From Demequina litorisediminis (GTDB lineage Bacteria > Actinomycetota > Actinomycetes > Actinomycetales > Demequinaceae), in assembly GCF_030161615.1 (NCBI RefSeq), contig NZ_BSUN01000001.1:434001-498000 (forward strand): 64,000 bases of DNA, in the 5' to 3' direction. The translations under genes were made by a program, and so were the position numbers. Position 1 is the stretch's first letter. Each line of letters starts with the position of its first letter. The notes under the pieces were generated by a model. It saw only the letters and a program-made list of their open reading frames with translations. It searched no databases and had not been told where the DNA came from. Shown piece by piece: positions 44,569-54,507 of this stretch.

Positions 44569-45339
44569 CCACCGCCACCGCCGCACGTGCCTCCATGCCG
44601 CTTGCCGACCACCTGCGGGAAGCCCGCAACCGCGGAATGCGTGCGGCGGTGGCGTTCGTGGTCGCCGGGCTCGTGGGCTACGCCCTTGCCGACCCGATCC
44701 TCGACGTGCTGCGCGAGCCCATCCTCGCGATCGCCGAGTCGCGCAATGCCAGCCTCAACTACGACTCCGTGACGGGCGCGTTCGACCTTCGGCTCAGGAT
44801 CGCCCTGTTCGCCGGCGTCATCCTGTCCAGTCCCGTCTGGCTGTACCAACTCTTCGCCTTCATCGCCCCCGGGATGACGCGGCGCGAAAAGCGTTACACG
44901 TTCGGGTTCGTGGCCGCCGCGGTGCCGCTGTTCGTCGCGGGCTGTGCGATGGGATTCTGGATCTTCCCGCACATGGTCGAGCCTGTTGACGTCCTTTGCG
45001 TCCAGCGAGGACAGCACCATCCTCCAGGCGTCGTATTACGTGGACTTCGTGACGCGGATGATCCTGGCGGTGGGCTGTGTCTTCGTGCTCCCCGTGCTGA
45101 TCGTGGTGCTGAACTTCCTCGGGCTCCTGCCGGCCCGCACCATCCTCGAACGCTGGCGTGTCTCGGTGATCGCGATCGTGGTGTTCTCTGGCCTGGTCAC
45201 GCCCGCCGCGGACGTGCTCTCGATGTTCGTGGTCGCGGGCGCCATGACGGCGCTGTTCTTTGCCGCGTGGGTGGTCGCAGCGGTCCACGACCGCAGGATC
45301 GCTCGCCGCGAGCACGCGCCGCTCACGTCGTCCCGCTGA
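44565..45339 (+). CDS. tatC: Twin-arginine translocase subunit TatC
   Basis: About 257 residues, six helices. MPLADHLREARNRGMRA at the N-terminus (the Tat-signal-recognition HLxELRxR equivalent), WLYQLFAFIAPGMTRREKRY, and VFSGLVTPAADVLSMF. AGCCT near 44983 repairs to HMVELLTSFASSED. The middle gene of tatA-tatC-tatB. Confidence 0.95.
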
Positions 45340-45371
45340 CTCCACCCGCTGATCCCGAAAGGAGGCCGCCC

Positions 45372-45920
45372 ATGCTCGGCCTGTCGATGGACAAGGTGTT
45401 CCTGATCCTGGTGCTCGCCGCCATGGTCATCGGCCCCACCCGCCTGCCCGAGGCCGCGCGCCAGGTGGGCGCGTGGACTCGCAGAATGCGCGATGCGCTC
45501 GACTCGGCCCGCGAGCGCGTCGAGACCGAAAGCGGCGTCACCCTCACCCGCGAGGAGTGGGAGCGACTCGACCCGCGCCGCTACGACCCTCGCACCATCA
45601 TTCGCGACGCCCTCTCGTCGCCCGTGAGCACTGCCCAGGCGGCCGATGCCGGAGTCACCACCGCGGCGGCCGCACCCGCCGTGGTGGCCATCAGCGTGGG
45701 CGCCGCGGCGAGCACGGACGCTGCGGCCGGTAGGAAGACTGAGGCCGGCCTCGAGGCTGAGGAGACCACGGACGCATCGCTCGAGTCTGTGGCGGCCGAC
45801 GAACCCTCGCCCCCGTCGCCACGCCGCCAAAAGTGGGTGGTCGTCGGAGGCACGTCAGGCCACCCCATCCGTCGCCTGGTGGACATCGACGAGGAGCCCG
45901 CGACGGCATCGGCCACCTGA
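45372..45920 (+). CDS. tatB: Sec-independent translocase subunit TatB-like
   Basis: 182 residues. Short N-terminal helix MDKVFLILVLAAMVIGPTRLPE with the GPxRLP hinge, an amphipathic stretch and a long Ala/Glu-rich tail ending in a basic WVVVGGTSGHPIRRLV. Good Shine-Dalgarno AAAGGAGG. Assigned TatB by length and the GPTRLP form. Confidence 0.9.
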   Translation: MLGLSMDKVFLILVLAAMVIGPTRLPEAARQVGAWTRRMRDALDSARERVETESGVTLTREEWERLDPRRYDPRTIIRDALSSPVSTAQAADAGVTTAAAAPAVVAISVGAAASTDAAAGRKTEAGLEAEETTDASLESVAADEPSPPSPRRQKWVVVGGTSGHPIRRLVDIDEEPATASAT

Positions 45921-46013
45921 CCCCCGCGTTTCTTGGCGCCGATGCGTATGACCAGGTGAGAGCATCGGCACCACGCGTTTCGGGGGATCAATGACCAGCA
46001 CAGGAGCACCACA

Positions 46014-46593
46014 GTGACGCGGCAGCGCTCACCACGACCGTGGGCCGTCGCCGTCGACGCGCTCCTTCGCGAACGCGGTCCGGCACTGTTCGGTTACGCG
46101 GTCGCGCTGACCGGTGACCGACACAGCGCGGAGGATCTCCTGCAGGACGCGCTGGTGCGGACCTTCCGCCGCGGCCGCGGCGACGTCACGCTCAACGAGG
46201 CGCATGCCTTCGTCAAGCGAGCGATGCAGTCCGCCGCCATCGACGGCCACCGTCGAGCGGCGGCACGACCCGTCATTGCCGGAGCCGACATGCCCGAGTC
46301 CGCCACAGCCGACCACGCCGACACCGTGGCCGACCGCACCGTGCTGGCCGCCGCGCTGTCCATCCTGAGCCCTCGCGAACGCGCGTGCGTGGTGATGCGC
46401 TACGTCGACGGCCTCAGCGCCGTCGCCATCGCGGAAGAGACGGGACTCGCCGCGGGAACGGTCCGCAAGTACCTCTCTGACGCCGTAGCAAAACTCCAGA
46501 CGCACCACGCCGAGCCTCGGCCTCGACGTGTCCGATGCCGTCACCGGTGGCGGACACCACATTCACGTCGCCACGAAGGGAGCAGCACGATGA
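46014..46593 (+). CDS. ECF RNA polymerase sigma factor (module 1)
   Basis: About 192 residues. Sigma-2 region GYAVALTGDRHSAEDLLQDA and LVRTFR; sigma-4 region LSPRERACVVMRYVDGLSAV with AIAEETGLAAGTVRKYLSDA. GTG start. AGCCT at about 46513 repairs the C-terminus to HHAELGLDVSDAVTGGG. It overlaps the next gene (ATGA) and is a close paralogue of the sigma gene at 48274. Confidence 0.92.
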
Positions 46594-47581
46594 GCGAGGA
46601 GCCTGGGCCGGGGCATCTCGGCATGGATCGCGCAGGAAGCGCAGCACTTCGACGGCACGCGCCTCGCCCAGGACCACGGGATCGCGGTCAGCGCCGTGGG
46701 ACGTGCGCGCCGTCGCCGCCACGCGGGCATCGCCGCGACCTCGGTGGCCTCCGTCGCGGTGGTCGCCGCCGCAGTCATGACGCCCCTCCTGGCCGGGCCG
46801 TCGCCCTTGCCTGTCGCCCCGGCCACCACGTCACCGTCCGCATCGCCCTCCCCCGCTGCGTCCGCTCCCACGGCGACCAGCCCTGAACCCTCAGCGACTC
46901 CCGACCACACGCCGAGCACGGCCACCACCAAGGCCACGCCCCTGCTCGACGCCGCGTCACTCCTCACGGACGCCCTGCCTCGCACGCAGGACGACCCGGT
47001 GGAACGTGAGGATGCCCAGGCCGCCCTTGGGTGCGCCTGGGACGAGGGAGACGATCCGCGCAGGCTTGCCCTCGGGAGGCGTGGTCGTCGACGAATGCCC
47101 GGCGGTATGGGTCTCGGACTCCCCCTGATCTTCGTCGAGACGTACTTGAGCAGGGACGATGAGGGCCCCGCTATCGTGGTCGGCTGGGACATCATGAACC
47201 TCACCGACGAGCCGCTCGTGATCGACGACGAGTCCATCGCCGTCCTGCTCGAGGTCCCGCCGGGCGAGCGCGGCGCCACGGACCCCGAAGTCGCGGGGCT
47301 CACCCTCGCCGCCGATGACCTGTGGTTCACCTCGTCCGACCGTGCCACGGTGCAGAGCCTCCGATGCGCGCGACTACACCCTGGCACCGGGCGCAAGCCT
47401 TCAGGGCGAGACGAGGCTTACCGAGTTCATTGGCGCCACTATGGGCAATTCGTCGCTGACCCGGGCGTTGGCGGGCGACCCGTTCACCGTCGCGCTCCAG
47501 GTACGCGTGCCCGGCGCAGGCGAGGGACGCGACCTCATCCTTGAGGACCTCGACCCCGCCACGTACACGCTGACTCCCTGA
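46590..47581 (+). CDS. Membrane partner of sigma module 1, unknown external domain
   Basis: About 329 residues after repair: a cytoplasmic N-terminus (ELGRGISAWIAQEAQHFDGT), basic RARRRRHAG, one membrane segment (about residues 50-70), a Ser/Pro/Thr linker and an extracellular domain I do not recognise (VVGWDIMNLTDEPLVIDDES). By position and topology a candidate anti-sigma factor. Frameshifts at AGCCT near 46600, AGGCT near 47061 and AGCCT near 47357, plus a C-run loss near 47126. Confidence 0.75.
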
Positions 47582-47598
47582 CCCTCCGCCCGGTGCCG

Positions 47599-48140
47599 CT
47601 ATTGGAGGGCGCGAAGCCGCGCGCGGCGTGCCCTCCAATCCGGCAGGTGCTCATCCATGAGCGCGTAGAACCCTGGGCCATGGTTCTGGTGGAAGAGGTG
47701 TGCGAGGCTCATGAACCAGCACGTACTCGAGCGCCTCGCTCCCCCGCCGCGCCAGGCTCGACGTTCAGGTTGATTTTGTGAAGGCGGGCGTTGCAGGAGC
47801 CCCACCGCGTCGACATCACCTTGATGGAGACGCGAGGCTCCTTCGCCACGCCGAGCCGCTCACACCACTGCGGCATGAGGTCCGCGAGCGCCGCCTGCAT
47901 CTCCGCCCAGTGACGTTCAAACTGCGCCGAATCGCGCTCGATGCGCGGCGGCAGTTCCGCGGCCGCCGCGCGGCGTCGGGCAATCCACCGGGCCTTGGAC
48001 GCGACAAACTCGTCGATGCGCACCTGCGGCGTGCCCGTCGGAGCCGAGACCACGAGCGTTCCGTCTCCCTGCACGCGCAGGATGATGTTGCGCTGGCGGC
48101 GCCGGAACGTGACCGCGTAGGCCAGGGTGTCGTCGTTCAT
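47599..48140 (-). CDS. YgjP/M48-like metallopeptidase
   Basis: About 180 residues. VSIKVMSTRWGSCNARLHKI followed, after repair, by a zinc motif VLVHELAHLFHQNHGPGFYA. This is the YgjP/DUF45 (WLM-like) pattern. Possibly a cytoplasmic protease; substrate unknown. Two inserted bases (near 47706 and 47756) destroy the zinc motif in the raw reading. It lies between the two sigma modules on the opposite strand. Confidence 0.88.
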
Positions 48141-48273
48141 GATGCGCCCAGGCTAAGCGGCGTCCACGCTCCGCAGCACCATCGCATCGGCCGTCTGGGG
48201 AAAAACTCGCCGCGCACCCCAACCTGGGGACCACGCGATGCGTTCGTGCCAGCATGAACATCGGGAGGCACCC

Positions 48274-48834
48274 ATGAGCCGCTGGAAGGACACCCTCGAC
48301 GCACTGATGCACGAGCGGGCAGCCGCGCTGTTCGGCTACGCCTACGTCCTCACGGGCGACGCTGACACCGCCGAGGACCTTCTCCAAGACGCGCTGGTGC
48401 GCACCTTTCGCGTGAACCGCCGCTCCGGCACCGTCAACGAGGCACATGCGTACGTGAAGCGCGCCATCTCGACCGCCTTCATCGATGGGCACCGGCGCAC
48501 CGAGGCGCGGCCCCAGCGTCATGCCCACGATGCGGGGGACTTCGCCGGGGCATCCGCCACGACCCCTGACCATGCGCCGGCGGCGGACGCCCACCTGGAC
48601 CTCCACGCCGCGATCCTGACTTTGCCGCCGCGCGAACGTGCCTGCGTGGTGTTGCGGTATCTCGACGACATGCCCATTGCGGCCGTCGCCGCCGAGCTCG
48701 GCCTCGCCGACGGCTCCGTCAAGCGCTACCTGTCGGACGGCGTCGCCCGCCTGCGACCCCTGGTCTCCACTCTCGACTTCCCCACAGACAGCCCCGACAC
48801 GGTCCCCGTGCGCACCCGAGGAGGCACCCGATGA
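48274..48834 (+). CDS. ECF RNA polymerase sigma factor (module 2)
   Basis: 186 residues, uninterrupted. Sigma-2 FGYAYVLTGDADTAEDLLQD; sigma-4 LPPRERACVVLRYLDDMPIA and LGLADGSVKRYLSDGVARL. Shares long stretches with module 1 (EDLLQDALVRTFR, NEAHAxVKRA, IDGHRR). ATG after GGGAGG. Overlaps the MltG-like gene (ATGA), so the two are made together. Confidence 0.93.
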   Translation: MSRWKDTLDALMHERAAALFGYAYVLTGDADTAEDLLQDALVRTFRVNRRSGTVNEAHAYVKRAISTAFIDGHRRTEARPQRHAHDAGDFAGASATTPDHAPAADAHLDLHAAILTLPPRERACVVLRYLDDMPIAAVAAELGLADGSVKRYLSDGVARLRPLVSTLDFPTDSPDTVPVRTRGGTR

Positions 48835-49801
48835 GCACCGCCCGCGAACAGTTTGCCGCCATCGCCCGCGACGGCGCGGCCCAGTTCTCCGCGACCGATC
48901 TCGCCCACAACTACGCCGGCGTCACGCGCCGCGTCCGCCGCGACCGGGGCGTGCGTGCGGGCGTCACCACTTTGGCCGGCGTGGGGGTGGTGGGCGCTGG
49001 CACCTTCGGTGTCCTTCAGTTGCGCGGGGCCGATGCGACGGTGCTGCCCGCCACACCGTCGCCTTCTGTGACGGAGTCGGTGTCGCCGTCGCCGAGCCCG
49101 CAGGCGTCCGATGAGAGCCTTCACCGTGGAACCCGGGTCACGCACAGAAGACGTGATCGCGAACCTTGCGCGCGAGCACCGCGTATCAGTCGTCGAAGCG
49201 ACGAGCGCGGTCATTGCGGCTTTGCCCGAAGAAGCCGTCGGCGACCCCGAAGGCTGGCTACCGGGCCATTGGAGCCGTGGCTGGGACGCCCAGGGTGATC
49301 CCGCACCACTCGAACTAGACGTCGAGCGCATGGTCTCGGTGCACCAGAACCTCCTTGAGGCCGACAACGTGCCCCGGGACAAGTGGCAAGAAGTCTTGAC
49401 GATCGCCTCCATCGTGGAGGCCGAATCCGTGCTTCCGTCGAAGATGCCCGACATTTCCGCCGTCATCTACAACAGACTCGACGCGGACATGATGCTGCAA
49501 GTCGAGTCACCTCTCGCCTACTACCTACGTGCGGACGAGCGGGCAATCTCTGACGACGGATGGGCCGTCGACACGCCGTACAACACGTTCATGTACGAGG
49601 GCCTTCCACCCACACCCGTTGGCGTGCCCTCCACCGAGGCTATCCGCGCTGCGATCTATCCGACCGACCAGGACTGGCTGTACTTCGCGACGGACCCGAA
49701 CACCGGTGAGGTGCTCTTCGCGAGCACCTTCCACGAGCACCAGGCTCAACCTGGTGGACCTTGGGCTCATCGAGGAGGGCGACGTCCTTCCGGAGGAGTG
49801 A
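48831..49801 (+). CDS. Membrane protein with MltG-like endolytic transglycosylase domain, coupled to an ECF sigma factor
   Basis: 322 residues after repair. Residues 1-40 form a cytoplasmic helical segment, 41-64 a membrane helix, 70-95 a Pro/Ser linker, 97-135 a LysM-like region, and 185-305 a YceG/MltG domain with IASIVEAES (Glu196 at the MltG catalytic position), ISAVIYNRLDADMMLQVESP, YNTFMYEGLPPTPVGVPS and DWLYFATDPNTGEVLFA. MltG cuts nascent peptidoglycan strands. Frameshifts near 49117 (AGCCT) and 49742 (AGGCT). The coupling to a sigma factor is unusual. Confidence 0.85.
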
Positions 49802-49818
49802 CGCCTCAACCGTTCGCG

Positions 49819-50926
49819 CTAAAGGACCTGACGCATCCAGCCGAAGCGGTCCTCGGCGCGGCCGTACTGCACGTCGGTCAGCGTCTCGCGCAGCCATGCA
49901 GTCAGGGCACCGGGGCCGCCGTCGCCGACGATCACGTCGAAGTCGGGAGCCACGAGTCGCGCGATGGGCGTGATCACCGCGGCGGTGCCGCACGCGAAGG
50001 CCTCGACCACAGAACCGTCATCGATCCCGGCACGCAACTCGGCAAGCGAGATGTCACGTTCGACGACCTCGCGGCCCGAGGAGCGCAGCAGGCTCGATCA
50101 CCGAGGCGCGGGTCACGCCTTCGAGGATGGTGCCGGTCACGCGAGGGGTCCACACCGAGCCATCGCGGCGCACGGCGAACACGTTCATGCCGCCCAGTTC
50201 CTCGATGTACCGGTCCTCACGCGCGTCCAGGAAGAGCACCTGGTCACAGCCGTGATCCTGTGCCTGCTGTTGCGGCTGCATCGACGCGGCGTAGTTTCCG
50301 GCGGTCTTGGCCTGGCCGGTGCCGCCCGCTCCCGCACGGTGGAAGCCCTGCGCCACCCAGATGGAGACCGGCTTCACACCGCCGGAGAAGTACGAGCCCA
50401 CGGGGCACGCGAGGAGCATGTACTCGACTCGACGCGAGGGACGCACCGCGAGAGACGCCTCGGTGCCGATGATGAGCGGGCGCAGGTACAGGCTCGCCTC
50501 TCCCTCGGACGGCACCCAGTCACGGTCCACGCTCACGAGCGCGGAGATGGACGCCAGGAAGTCGTCCTCGGGAAGTGCCGGCAACGACAGGCGCGTGGCC
50601 GACGCCGCCATGCGGGCCGCATTCGCCTCGGGCCGGAACAACCGGACAGTGCCGTCGGCCCAGCGGTACGCCTTCAGGCCCTCAAACACCTGCTGGCCGT
50701 AGTGCAGCACCGTGGCGCCGGGATGCAAGGTGAGGTCCGCGAAGGGTTCGATGCGGTGATCAGCCCAGCCGGCATCGGGCGTCCAGGTGGCACGCGCCAC
50801 GTGGTCGGTGAACACCTCGCCAAAGATCGGCGCGGCCATCAGGGTGGCGCGCTGCTCCGCCGAGGCGGGGCTCGGGTGCGGGGTGACGGCGTACTGCTCG
50901 GCGTTCACCGTGCTCCTTTCGTCCAT
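49819..50926 (-). CDS. ilvE: Branched-chain amino acid aminotransferase
   Basis: About 368 residues. Fold-type IV PLP enzyme making Val, Leu and Ile: LHYGQQVFEGLKAYRWADGT, PLP Lys in GQAKTAGNYAASM, and FLDAREDRYIEELGGMNVF, GTILEGVTRASVIE. AGGCT near 50090 repairs to SVIELLRSSGREVVE. It serves the same pathway as cimA 8 kb away but is transcribed separately. Confidence 0.93.
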
Positions 50927-51046
50927 TCCGTCACCTTAACGACGACTCACAGGGACAACGCGAACGCCTCGCCGCGCGCTCCCAGGCTCGCGGACGTACG
51001 GTCGAAGAAGCGCCGGCGACCGTCGCCGGGGACGGGAGCCACGGCC

Positions 51047-51430
51047 ATGACCATCACGCATCTCAACCCGGCCTCCATGCAGCAATCTCAGGCGTTCTCG
51101 CAGGGCGTCGTCGCGACCGGAAGCAGGACTGTCTACGTGGGAGGCCAGAACGGGACCGACGCGCGCGGAGCCATCGAGGGCGACCTGGTGGTGCAGACCC
51201 AACAGGCGCTCCGAAACCTGCTGACGGTCCTGGCGGAAGCCGGCGCGTCCCAGGAAGACGTGTGCCACATGACCATCTACCTGTAGGCCGATCAGGACGT
51301 CCAAGAGGGCTACGGCGCCACCGTCGAGGTGTGGGGCACGCACGCCGTCCCCATCGTGGTCGTCATGGTGCCGATGCTCGGCAGGCCAGAGGCGCTGGTC
51401 GAGATCGACGCGATCGCCGTCCTCGACTAG
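51047..51430 (+). pseudogene. RidA-family protein gene interrupted by an in-frame TAG
   Basis: 127-codon frame matching RidA/YjgF: FSQGVVATGSRTVYVGGQNG, QTQQALRNLLTVLAEAG, HMTIYL, then TAG at 51283-51285, then ADQDVQEGYGATVEVWG and a normal C-terminus ending EIDAIAVLD. The frame is otherwise open. This is either a real nonsense mutation or a base-call error in ACCTGTAGGCC; no AGCT repair applies. RidA hydrolyses reactive enamines/imines. Confidence 0.82.
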
Positions 51431-52648
51431 GCGCCCGCGGGCGCCATCCGGTTGAGCCGCTCGGACATGACGAGGCCCAGCGCCACGAGCACCGCGAGGA
51501 AGTACGGCAGAATCTCGACGCCCACGGCTCCCGAGAGCAGTCCGAAGGCGGGCGGCGCGAGCGTGGAGCCTGTGTAGGCGGCGGCCATCTGAATGCCGAT
51601 GATCGCCTGGGAGTTGCGGCGGCCAAAGTTGACGGGCGTGGAGTGGATGATCGCCGGGTAGATGGGCGCCGAACCGAGGCCCGCGACCACGAGCCCGGCG
51701 AGGGCGACCACGTCCGTCTCCAAGGGCAGGGCGAGCATCAGCGCGCCGACGCCCACCATCACGAAGCCTCCACGGATCAGAGCCTTGTCGCCGATGCGGT
51801 CCGCCACCACTCCCGCAAGGAACCGGCCCGCGGTGATGCCGAGCACGAACAACGAGGCGAACGCCGCCGCCGTGGCGACCTCGACCCCACGCCCGTCCAC
51901 GAGGTAGGTGGAGGCCCACAGGATGGCGGTGCTCTCCAGCCCGCAGTACGCGAAGAAGGCCGCCAGAATCAGCAGCACGCCGGGGATGCGCAGCGCCGTG
52001 GCGAGCGGCACATGGCCGCCGCGCGAGGAGGCGCCGAGCGCATCGGGCTGCTCACCGGCATCGGCGGTCGCCTCACCGTCGCCCGCGGGAGCGACGGCAT
52101 GGACTTTGCCCCACAGCGGCAGGCTGAACAGGAGCACGGCCGTCAGCACCGCCTGGATGACTCCGACGATGAGATATCCGCCCGACCAACCGAGCCCTGA
52201 GGTGAGCGCGTAGGCTCATGATGAACGGGCTGATCGATGCGCCCACGCCCCAGCAGGCGTGCAGCCAGTTCATGTGCCGCGCGGCGTAGTGGAGGGCCAC
52301 GTAGTTGTTGAGGGCCGCGTCCACCGCGCCGGCACCCATGCCGAACGGGATTGCCCACAGGCACAGCATCCAGAACTGGTCGCTGAGCGAGAAGCCCACC
52401 AGTGCCACCGCGGTCATGCCGACGCTGACGGCGGTGACAAGACCGGCACCGAACCGTCTCGTGACCCGCTCGGACGCGAGGCTGGAGACGATGGTGCCCG
52501 CGGCGATGATCATCGTCACGAAGCCCGCGAACGACACCGGCACCCCGAGGTCCGAGTGCATGACGGGCCAGCCGGCGCCGATGAGCGAATCCGGCAGCCC
52601 GAGGCTGACGAAGGCGACGTAGATGATCGACAGGAGGAGCGAGTACAC
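51427..52648 (-). CDS. MFS transporter (FucP/NNP-like)
   Basis: About 407 residues, 12 predicted helices: SIIYVAFVSLGLPDSLIGAG, MHSDLGVPVSFAGFV, ALNNYVALHYAARHMNWLHA, CWGVGASISPFIMS. Resembles MFS sugar/MDR permeases of the Bcr/FucP kind; substrate unknown. AGGCT near 52211 repairs to FIMSYALTSGLGWSGGYL. GTG 52648 with AAAGGG is preferred to an extension at 52738 that would run through the operator. Confidence 0.85.
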
Positions 52649-52710
52649 GGGGGCGTGGCCCTTTCTCAACGCGGGAAGGGTCGCGGCATGCCTCGTCGCG
52701 ACAAGGCGAG

Positions 52711-52750
52711 CGTACACAGAATGTGGACGTTCGTACACACCCGGTGTACG
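52711..52750. promoter_or_regulatory. Two tandem 19-bp operators between MFS and acetyltransferase genes
   Basis: CGTACAC-ACCCG-GTGTACG (52732-52750) is a perfect dyad; CGTACAC-AGAAT-GTGGACG (52711-52729) is the same dyad with one mismatch. Centres are 21 bases apart. The likely regulator is the TetR gene at 53342 (inference). Confidence 0.72.
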
Positions 52751-52759
52751 TTGTCGCGC

Positions 52760-53345
52760 ATGGCCGACCTCTCCCCCGCCGCCGACTCACGCTCCCACTA
52801 CGAGCGCATGCTTGCGGGCGACCTCTACATCGCTGACGACCCGGAGATCGGACGCCGCCACCAGCACGCGGTCGGCCTCGCCGATGCCTACCATCGGGCC
52901 TGCATTGCGGGCGACGAGGGTGCACGAAGCATCCTCGACGAGCCTCGTGGGCAGCCTCGGTGAAGGCGCGCACGTGCAGTCCCCCTCTTCGTGGATTACG
53001 GAAGCAACCTCTACATTGGCGCGGGCACGTTCATCAACGCCCATCTGACCGCCCTCGATGTTGCCTCCATCACCATCGGCGAGGACTGCCAGATCGGTCC
53101 CAACGTCCAGGCTCCTCACGCCCACTCACCCCGTGGACCCTCAACTGCGCCGCGACAAGTGGGAGGCCGCGCAGCCCATCGTGATCGAGGACAACGTATG
53201 GCTGGGAGGCGGCGTCATCGTGTGCCCCGGCGTCACCATCGGAAAGGACTCGGTGGTGGGCGCAGGTTCAGTCGTGACCAAGGACATCCCGCCGGGCGTC
53301 GTAGCCGTCGGCAATCCCGCTCGAGTGATCCGCCCCGTCGCGTGA
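52760..53345 (+). CDS. Maltose/galactoside O-acetyltransferase-type enzyme
   Basis: About 195 residues. Maa N-terminal cap (ERMLAGDLYIADDPEIGRRH), left-handed beta-helix hexapeptides (ITIGEDCQIGPNVQ), catalytic His in PTHPVDPQLR, and a C-terminal VVGAGSVVTKDIPPGVVAVG. Acetylates sugars with acetyl-CoA. Frameshifts near 52942 (AGCCT) and 53111 (AGGCT), plus a C6-to-C5 loss near 52985. The stop overlaps the TetR start (GTGA). Confidence 0.9.
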
Positions 53346-53932
53346 GACCTCCAGGCGACGACCTCCGTCCCGCGGGTTCACGCCGCGGGCGTCGCAACGA
53401 CCCCGAGCGCCGGGACCGCATCATCGACGCGTGCCTCACGGTGATCGCGCGCGATGGCGTCGCAGGCACTTCCCACCGCAAGGTGGCGGCCGAGGCGGAG
53501 GTGCCTCTCGGGGCGATGACGTACTACTTCGACGGCATGGATGCCCTATTGCACGAAGCCTTCACGCGGTTCGCCACGTCCGTCAGCGCCCAATTTGTGC
53601 GGCGCATGGAGGCCGCCACGGACGCGCAGGCGGCTCGGGACGCGGTCGTGGCGATCATCCTCGAGGACGTCTTCCGCGACGATCGAGACCTCGTCCTCTC
53701 GCACGAGCTCTACACCCTCGCGGCAAGGGAGCCACGCTTCCGGTCCATCACCTCGGCGTGGATGGCGCGCAGTCGCGAGGCGCTCGAATTGCACTTCGAT
53801 CCCGAGACCACGCGCATGCTCGACGCCCTCATCGAGGGCGTCAGCATTCACCGTGCCCTCGACGCCGAGCCGCGCGACCCGCGCGAGGTTGAGCTCGCGG
53901 TCGCGCGCATCACGCGCGCTCTCGACCGCTAG
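53342..53932 (+). CDS. TetR-family regulator
   Basis: About 196 residues. RDRIIDACLTVIARDGVAGT then SHRKVAAEAEVPLGAMTYYF is a clear TetR helix-turn-helix. Translationally coupled to the acetyltransferase; probably controls it and the divergent MFS gene through the twin dyads. No frameshift. The stop shares CTAG with the convergent zinc-ribbon gene. Confidence 0.9.
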   Translation: MRPPGDDLRPAGSRRGRRNDPERRDRIIDACLTVIARDGVAGTSHRKVAAEAEVPLGAMTYYFDGMDALLHEAFTRFATSVSAQFVRRMEAATDAQAARDAVVAIILEDVFRDDRDLVLSHELYTLAAREPRFRSITSAWMARSREALELHFDPETTRMLDALIEGVSIHRALDAEPRDPREVELAVARITRALDR

Positions 53933-54466
53933 CCGCAGAGGTCGCAGATACCGGTGCCCGGAAGGTCGATGAAGCACGTGGGGCACGGCATCTCGGCAAT
54001 CTCGGCACGCTTGCCCACACCCTGGAACGTGATGCGAGGAGCGGGCGCGGCCGGCTCGGCCACGGGACGCAGCGCCGATGCCACGGCCACCTTGGCCGCA
54101 GACGCCTCGGAGGGCGCGGGGGTGCCCGATGCCTCGGTCACGGCAGCGGACGCCGCCGCGGCATCGGCCGCCTGGGCAAAGCCCGGCAGGCTCAAAGAAC
54201 TGGCTCTCGCCGCCCTCGGGGTGAACCGCGACGTACATCGGGGTGATGAAGGCGACGGGCTTGTCCGCGCCCAGCGGCTCGAGCGCGATGTACTGACGCG
54301 AGTCGGGGATGAAGACGTGTTCGTAGCGCAGGCCGTGGACGATCTCGCGGATGCGATCCACCGCGTTCAGCGGGAGCGCGAAGTCCGCCATGGCGGAGTC
54401 GAGGGTGCGAAAGTAGGTGCGGTATTCGAGATCCAGCGCAGAAGTCACCGGAAGATTTTGCCGCAT
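53929..54466 (-). CDS. Unknown protein with C-terminal zinc ribbon
   Basis: About 178 residues. N-terminal half (LDLEYRTYFRTLDSAMADFA, YEHVFIPDSRQYIALEPLG) is not recognised. An Ala-rich linker follows, and the end is MPCPTCFIDLPGTGICDLCG, a four-Cys zinc ribbon. AGGCT near 54189 repairs to SQFFELPGFAQAADA. A GTG start (VTSALDLEY) is possible. The ABC exporter genes follow upstream on the same strand. Confidence 0.75.
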
Positions 54467-54507
54467 CCGCGGTGGTACTCGTGACCACCGCGGGCGTGCT
54501 ATCGGCG

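Noticed and set aside
46590..47581. Zinc-binding anti-sigma (ZAS) domain in the sigma partners
   Set aside because: Neither partner has the HxxxCxxC motif; any anti-sigma role would be through a non-ZAS segment.
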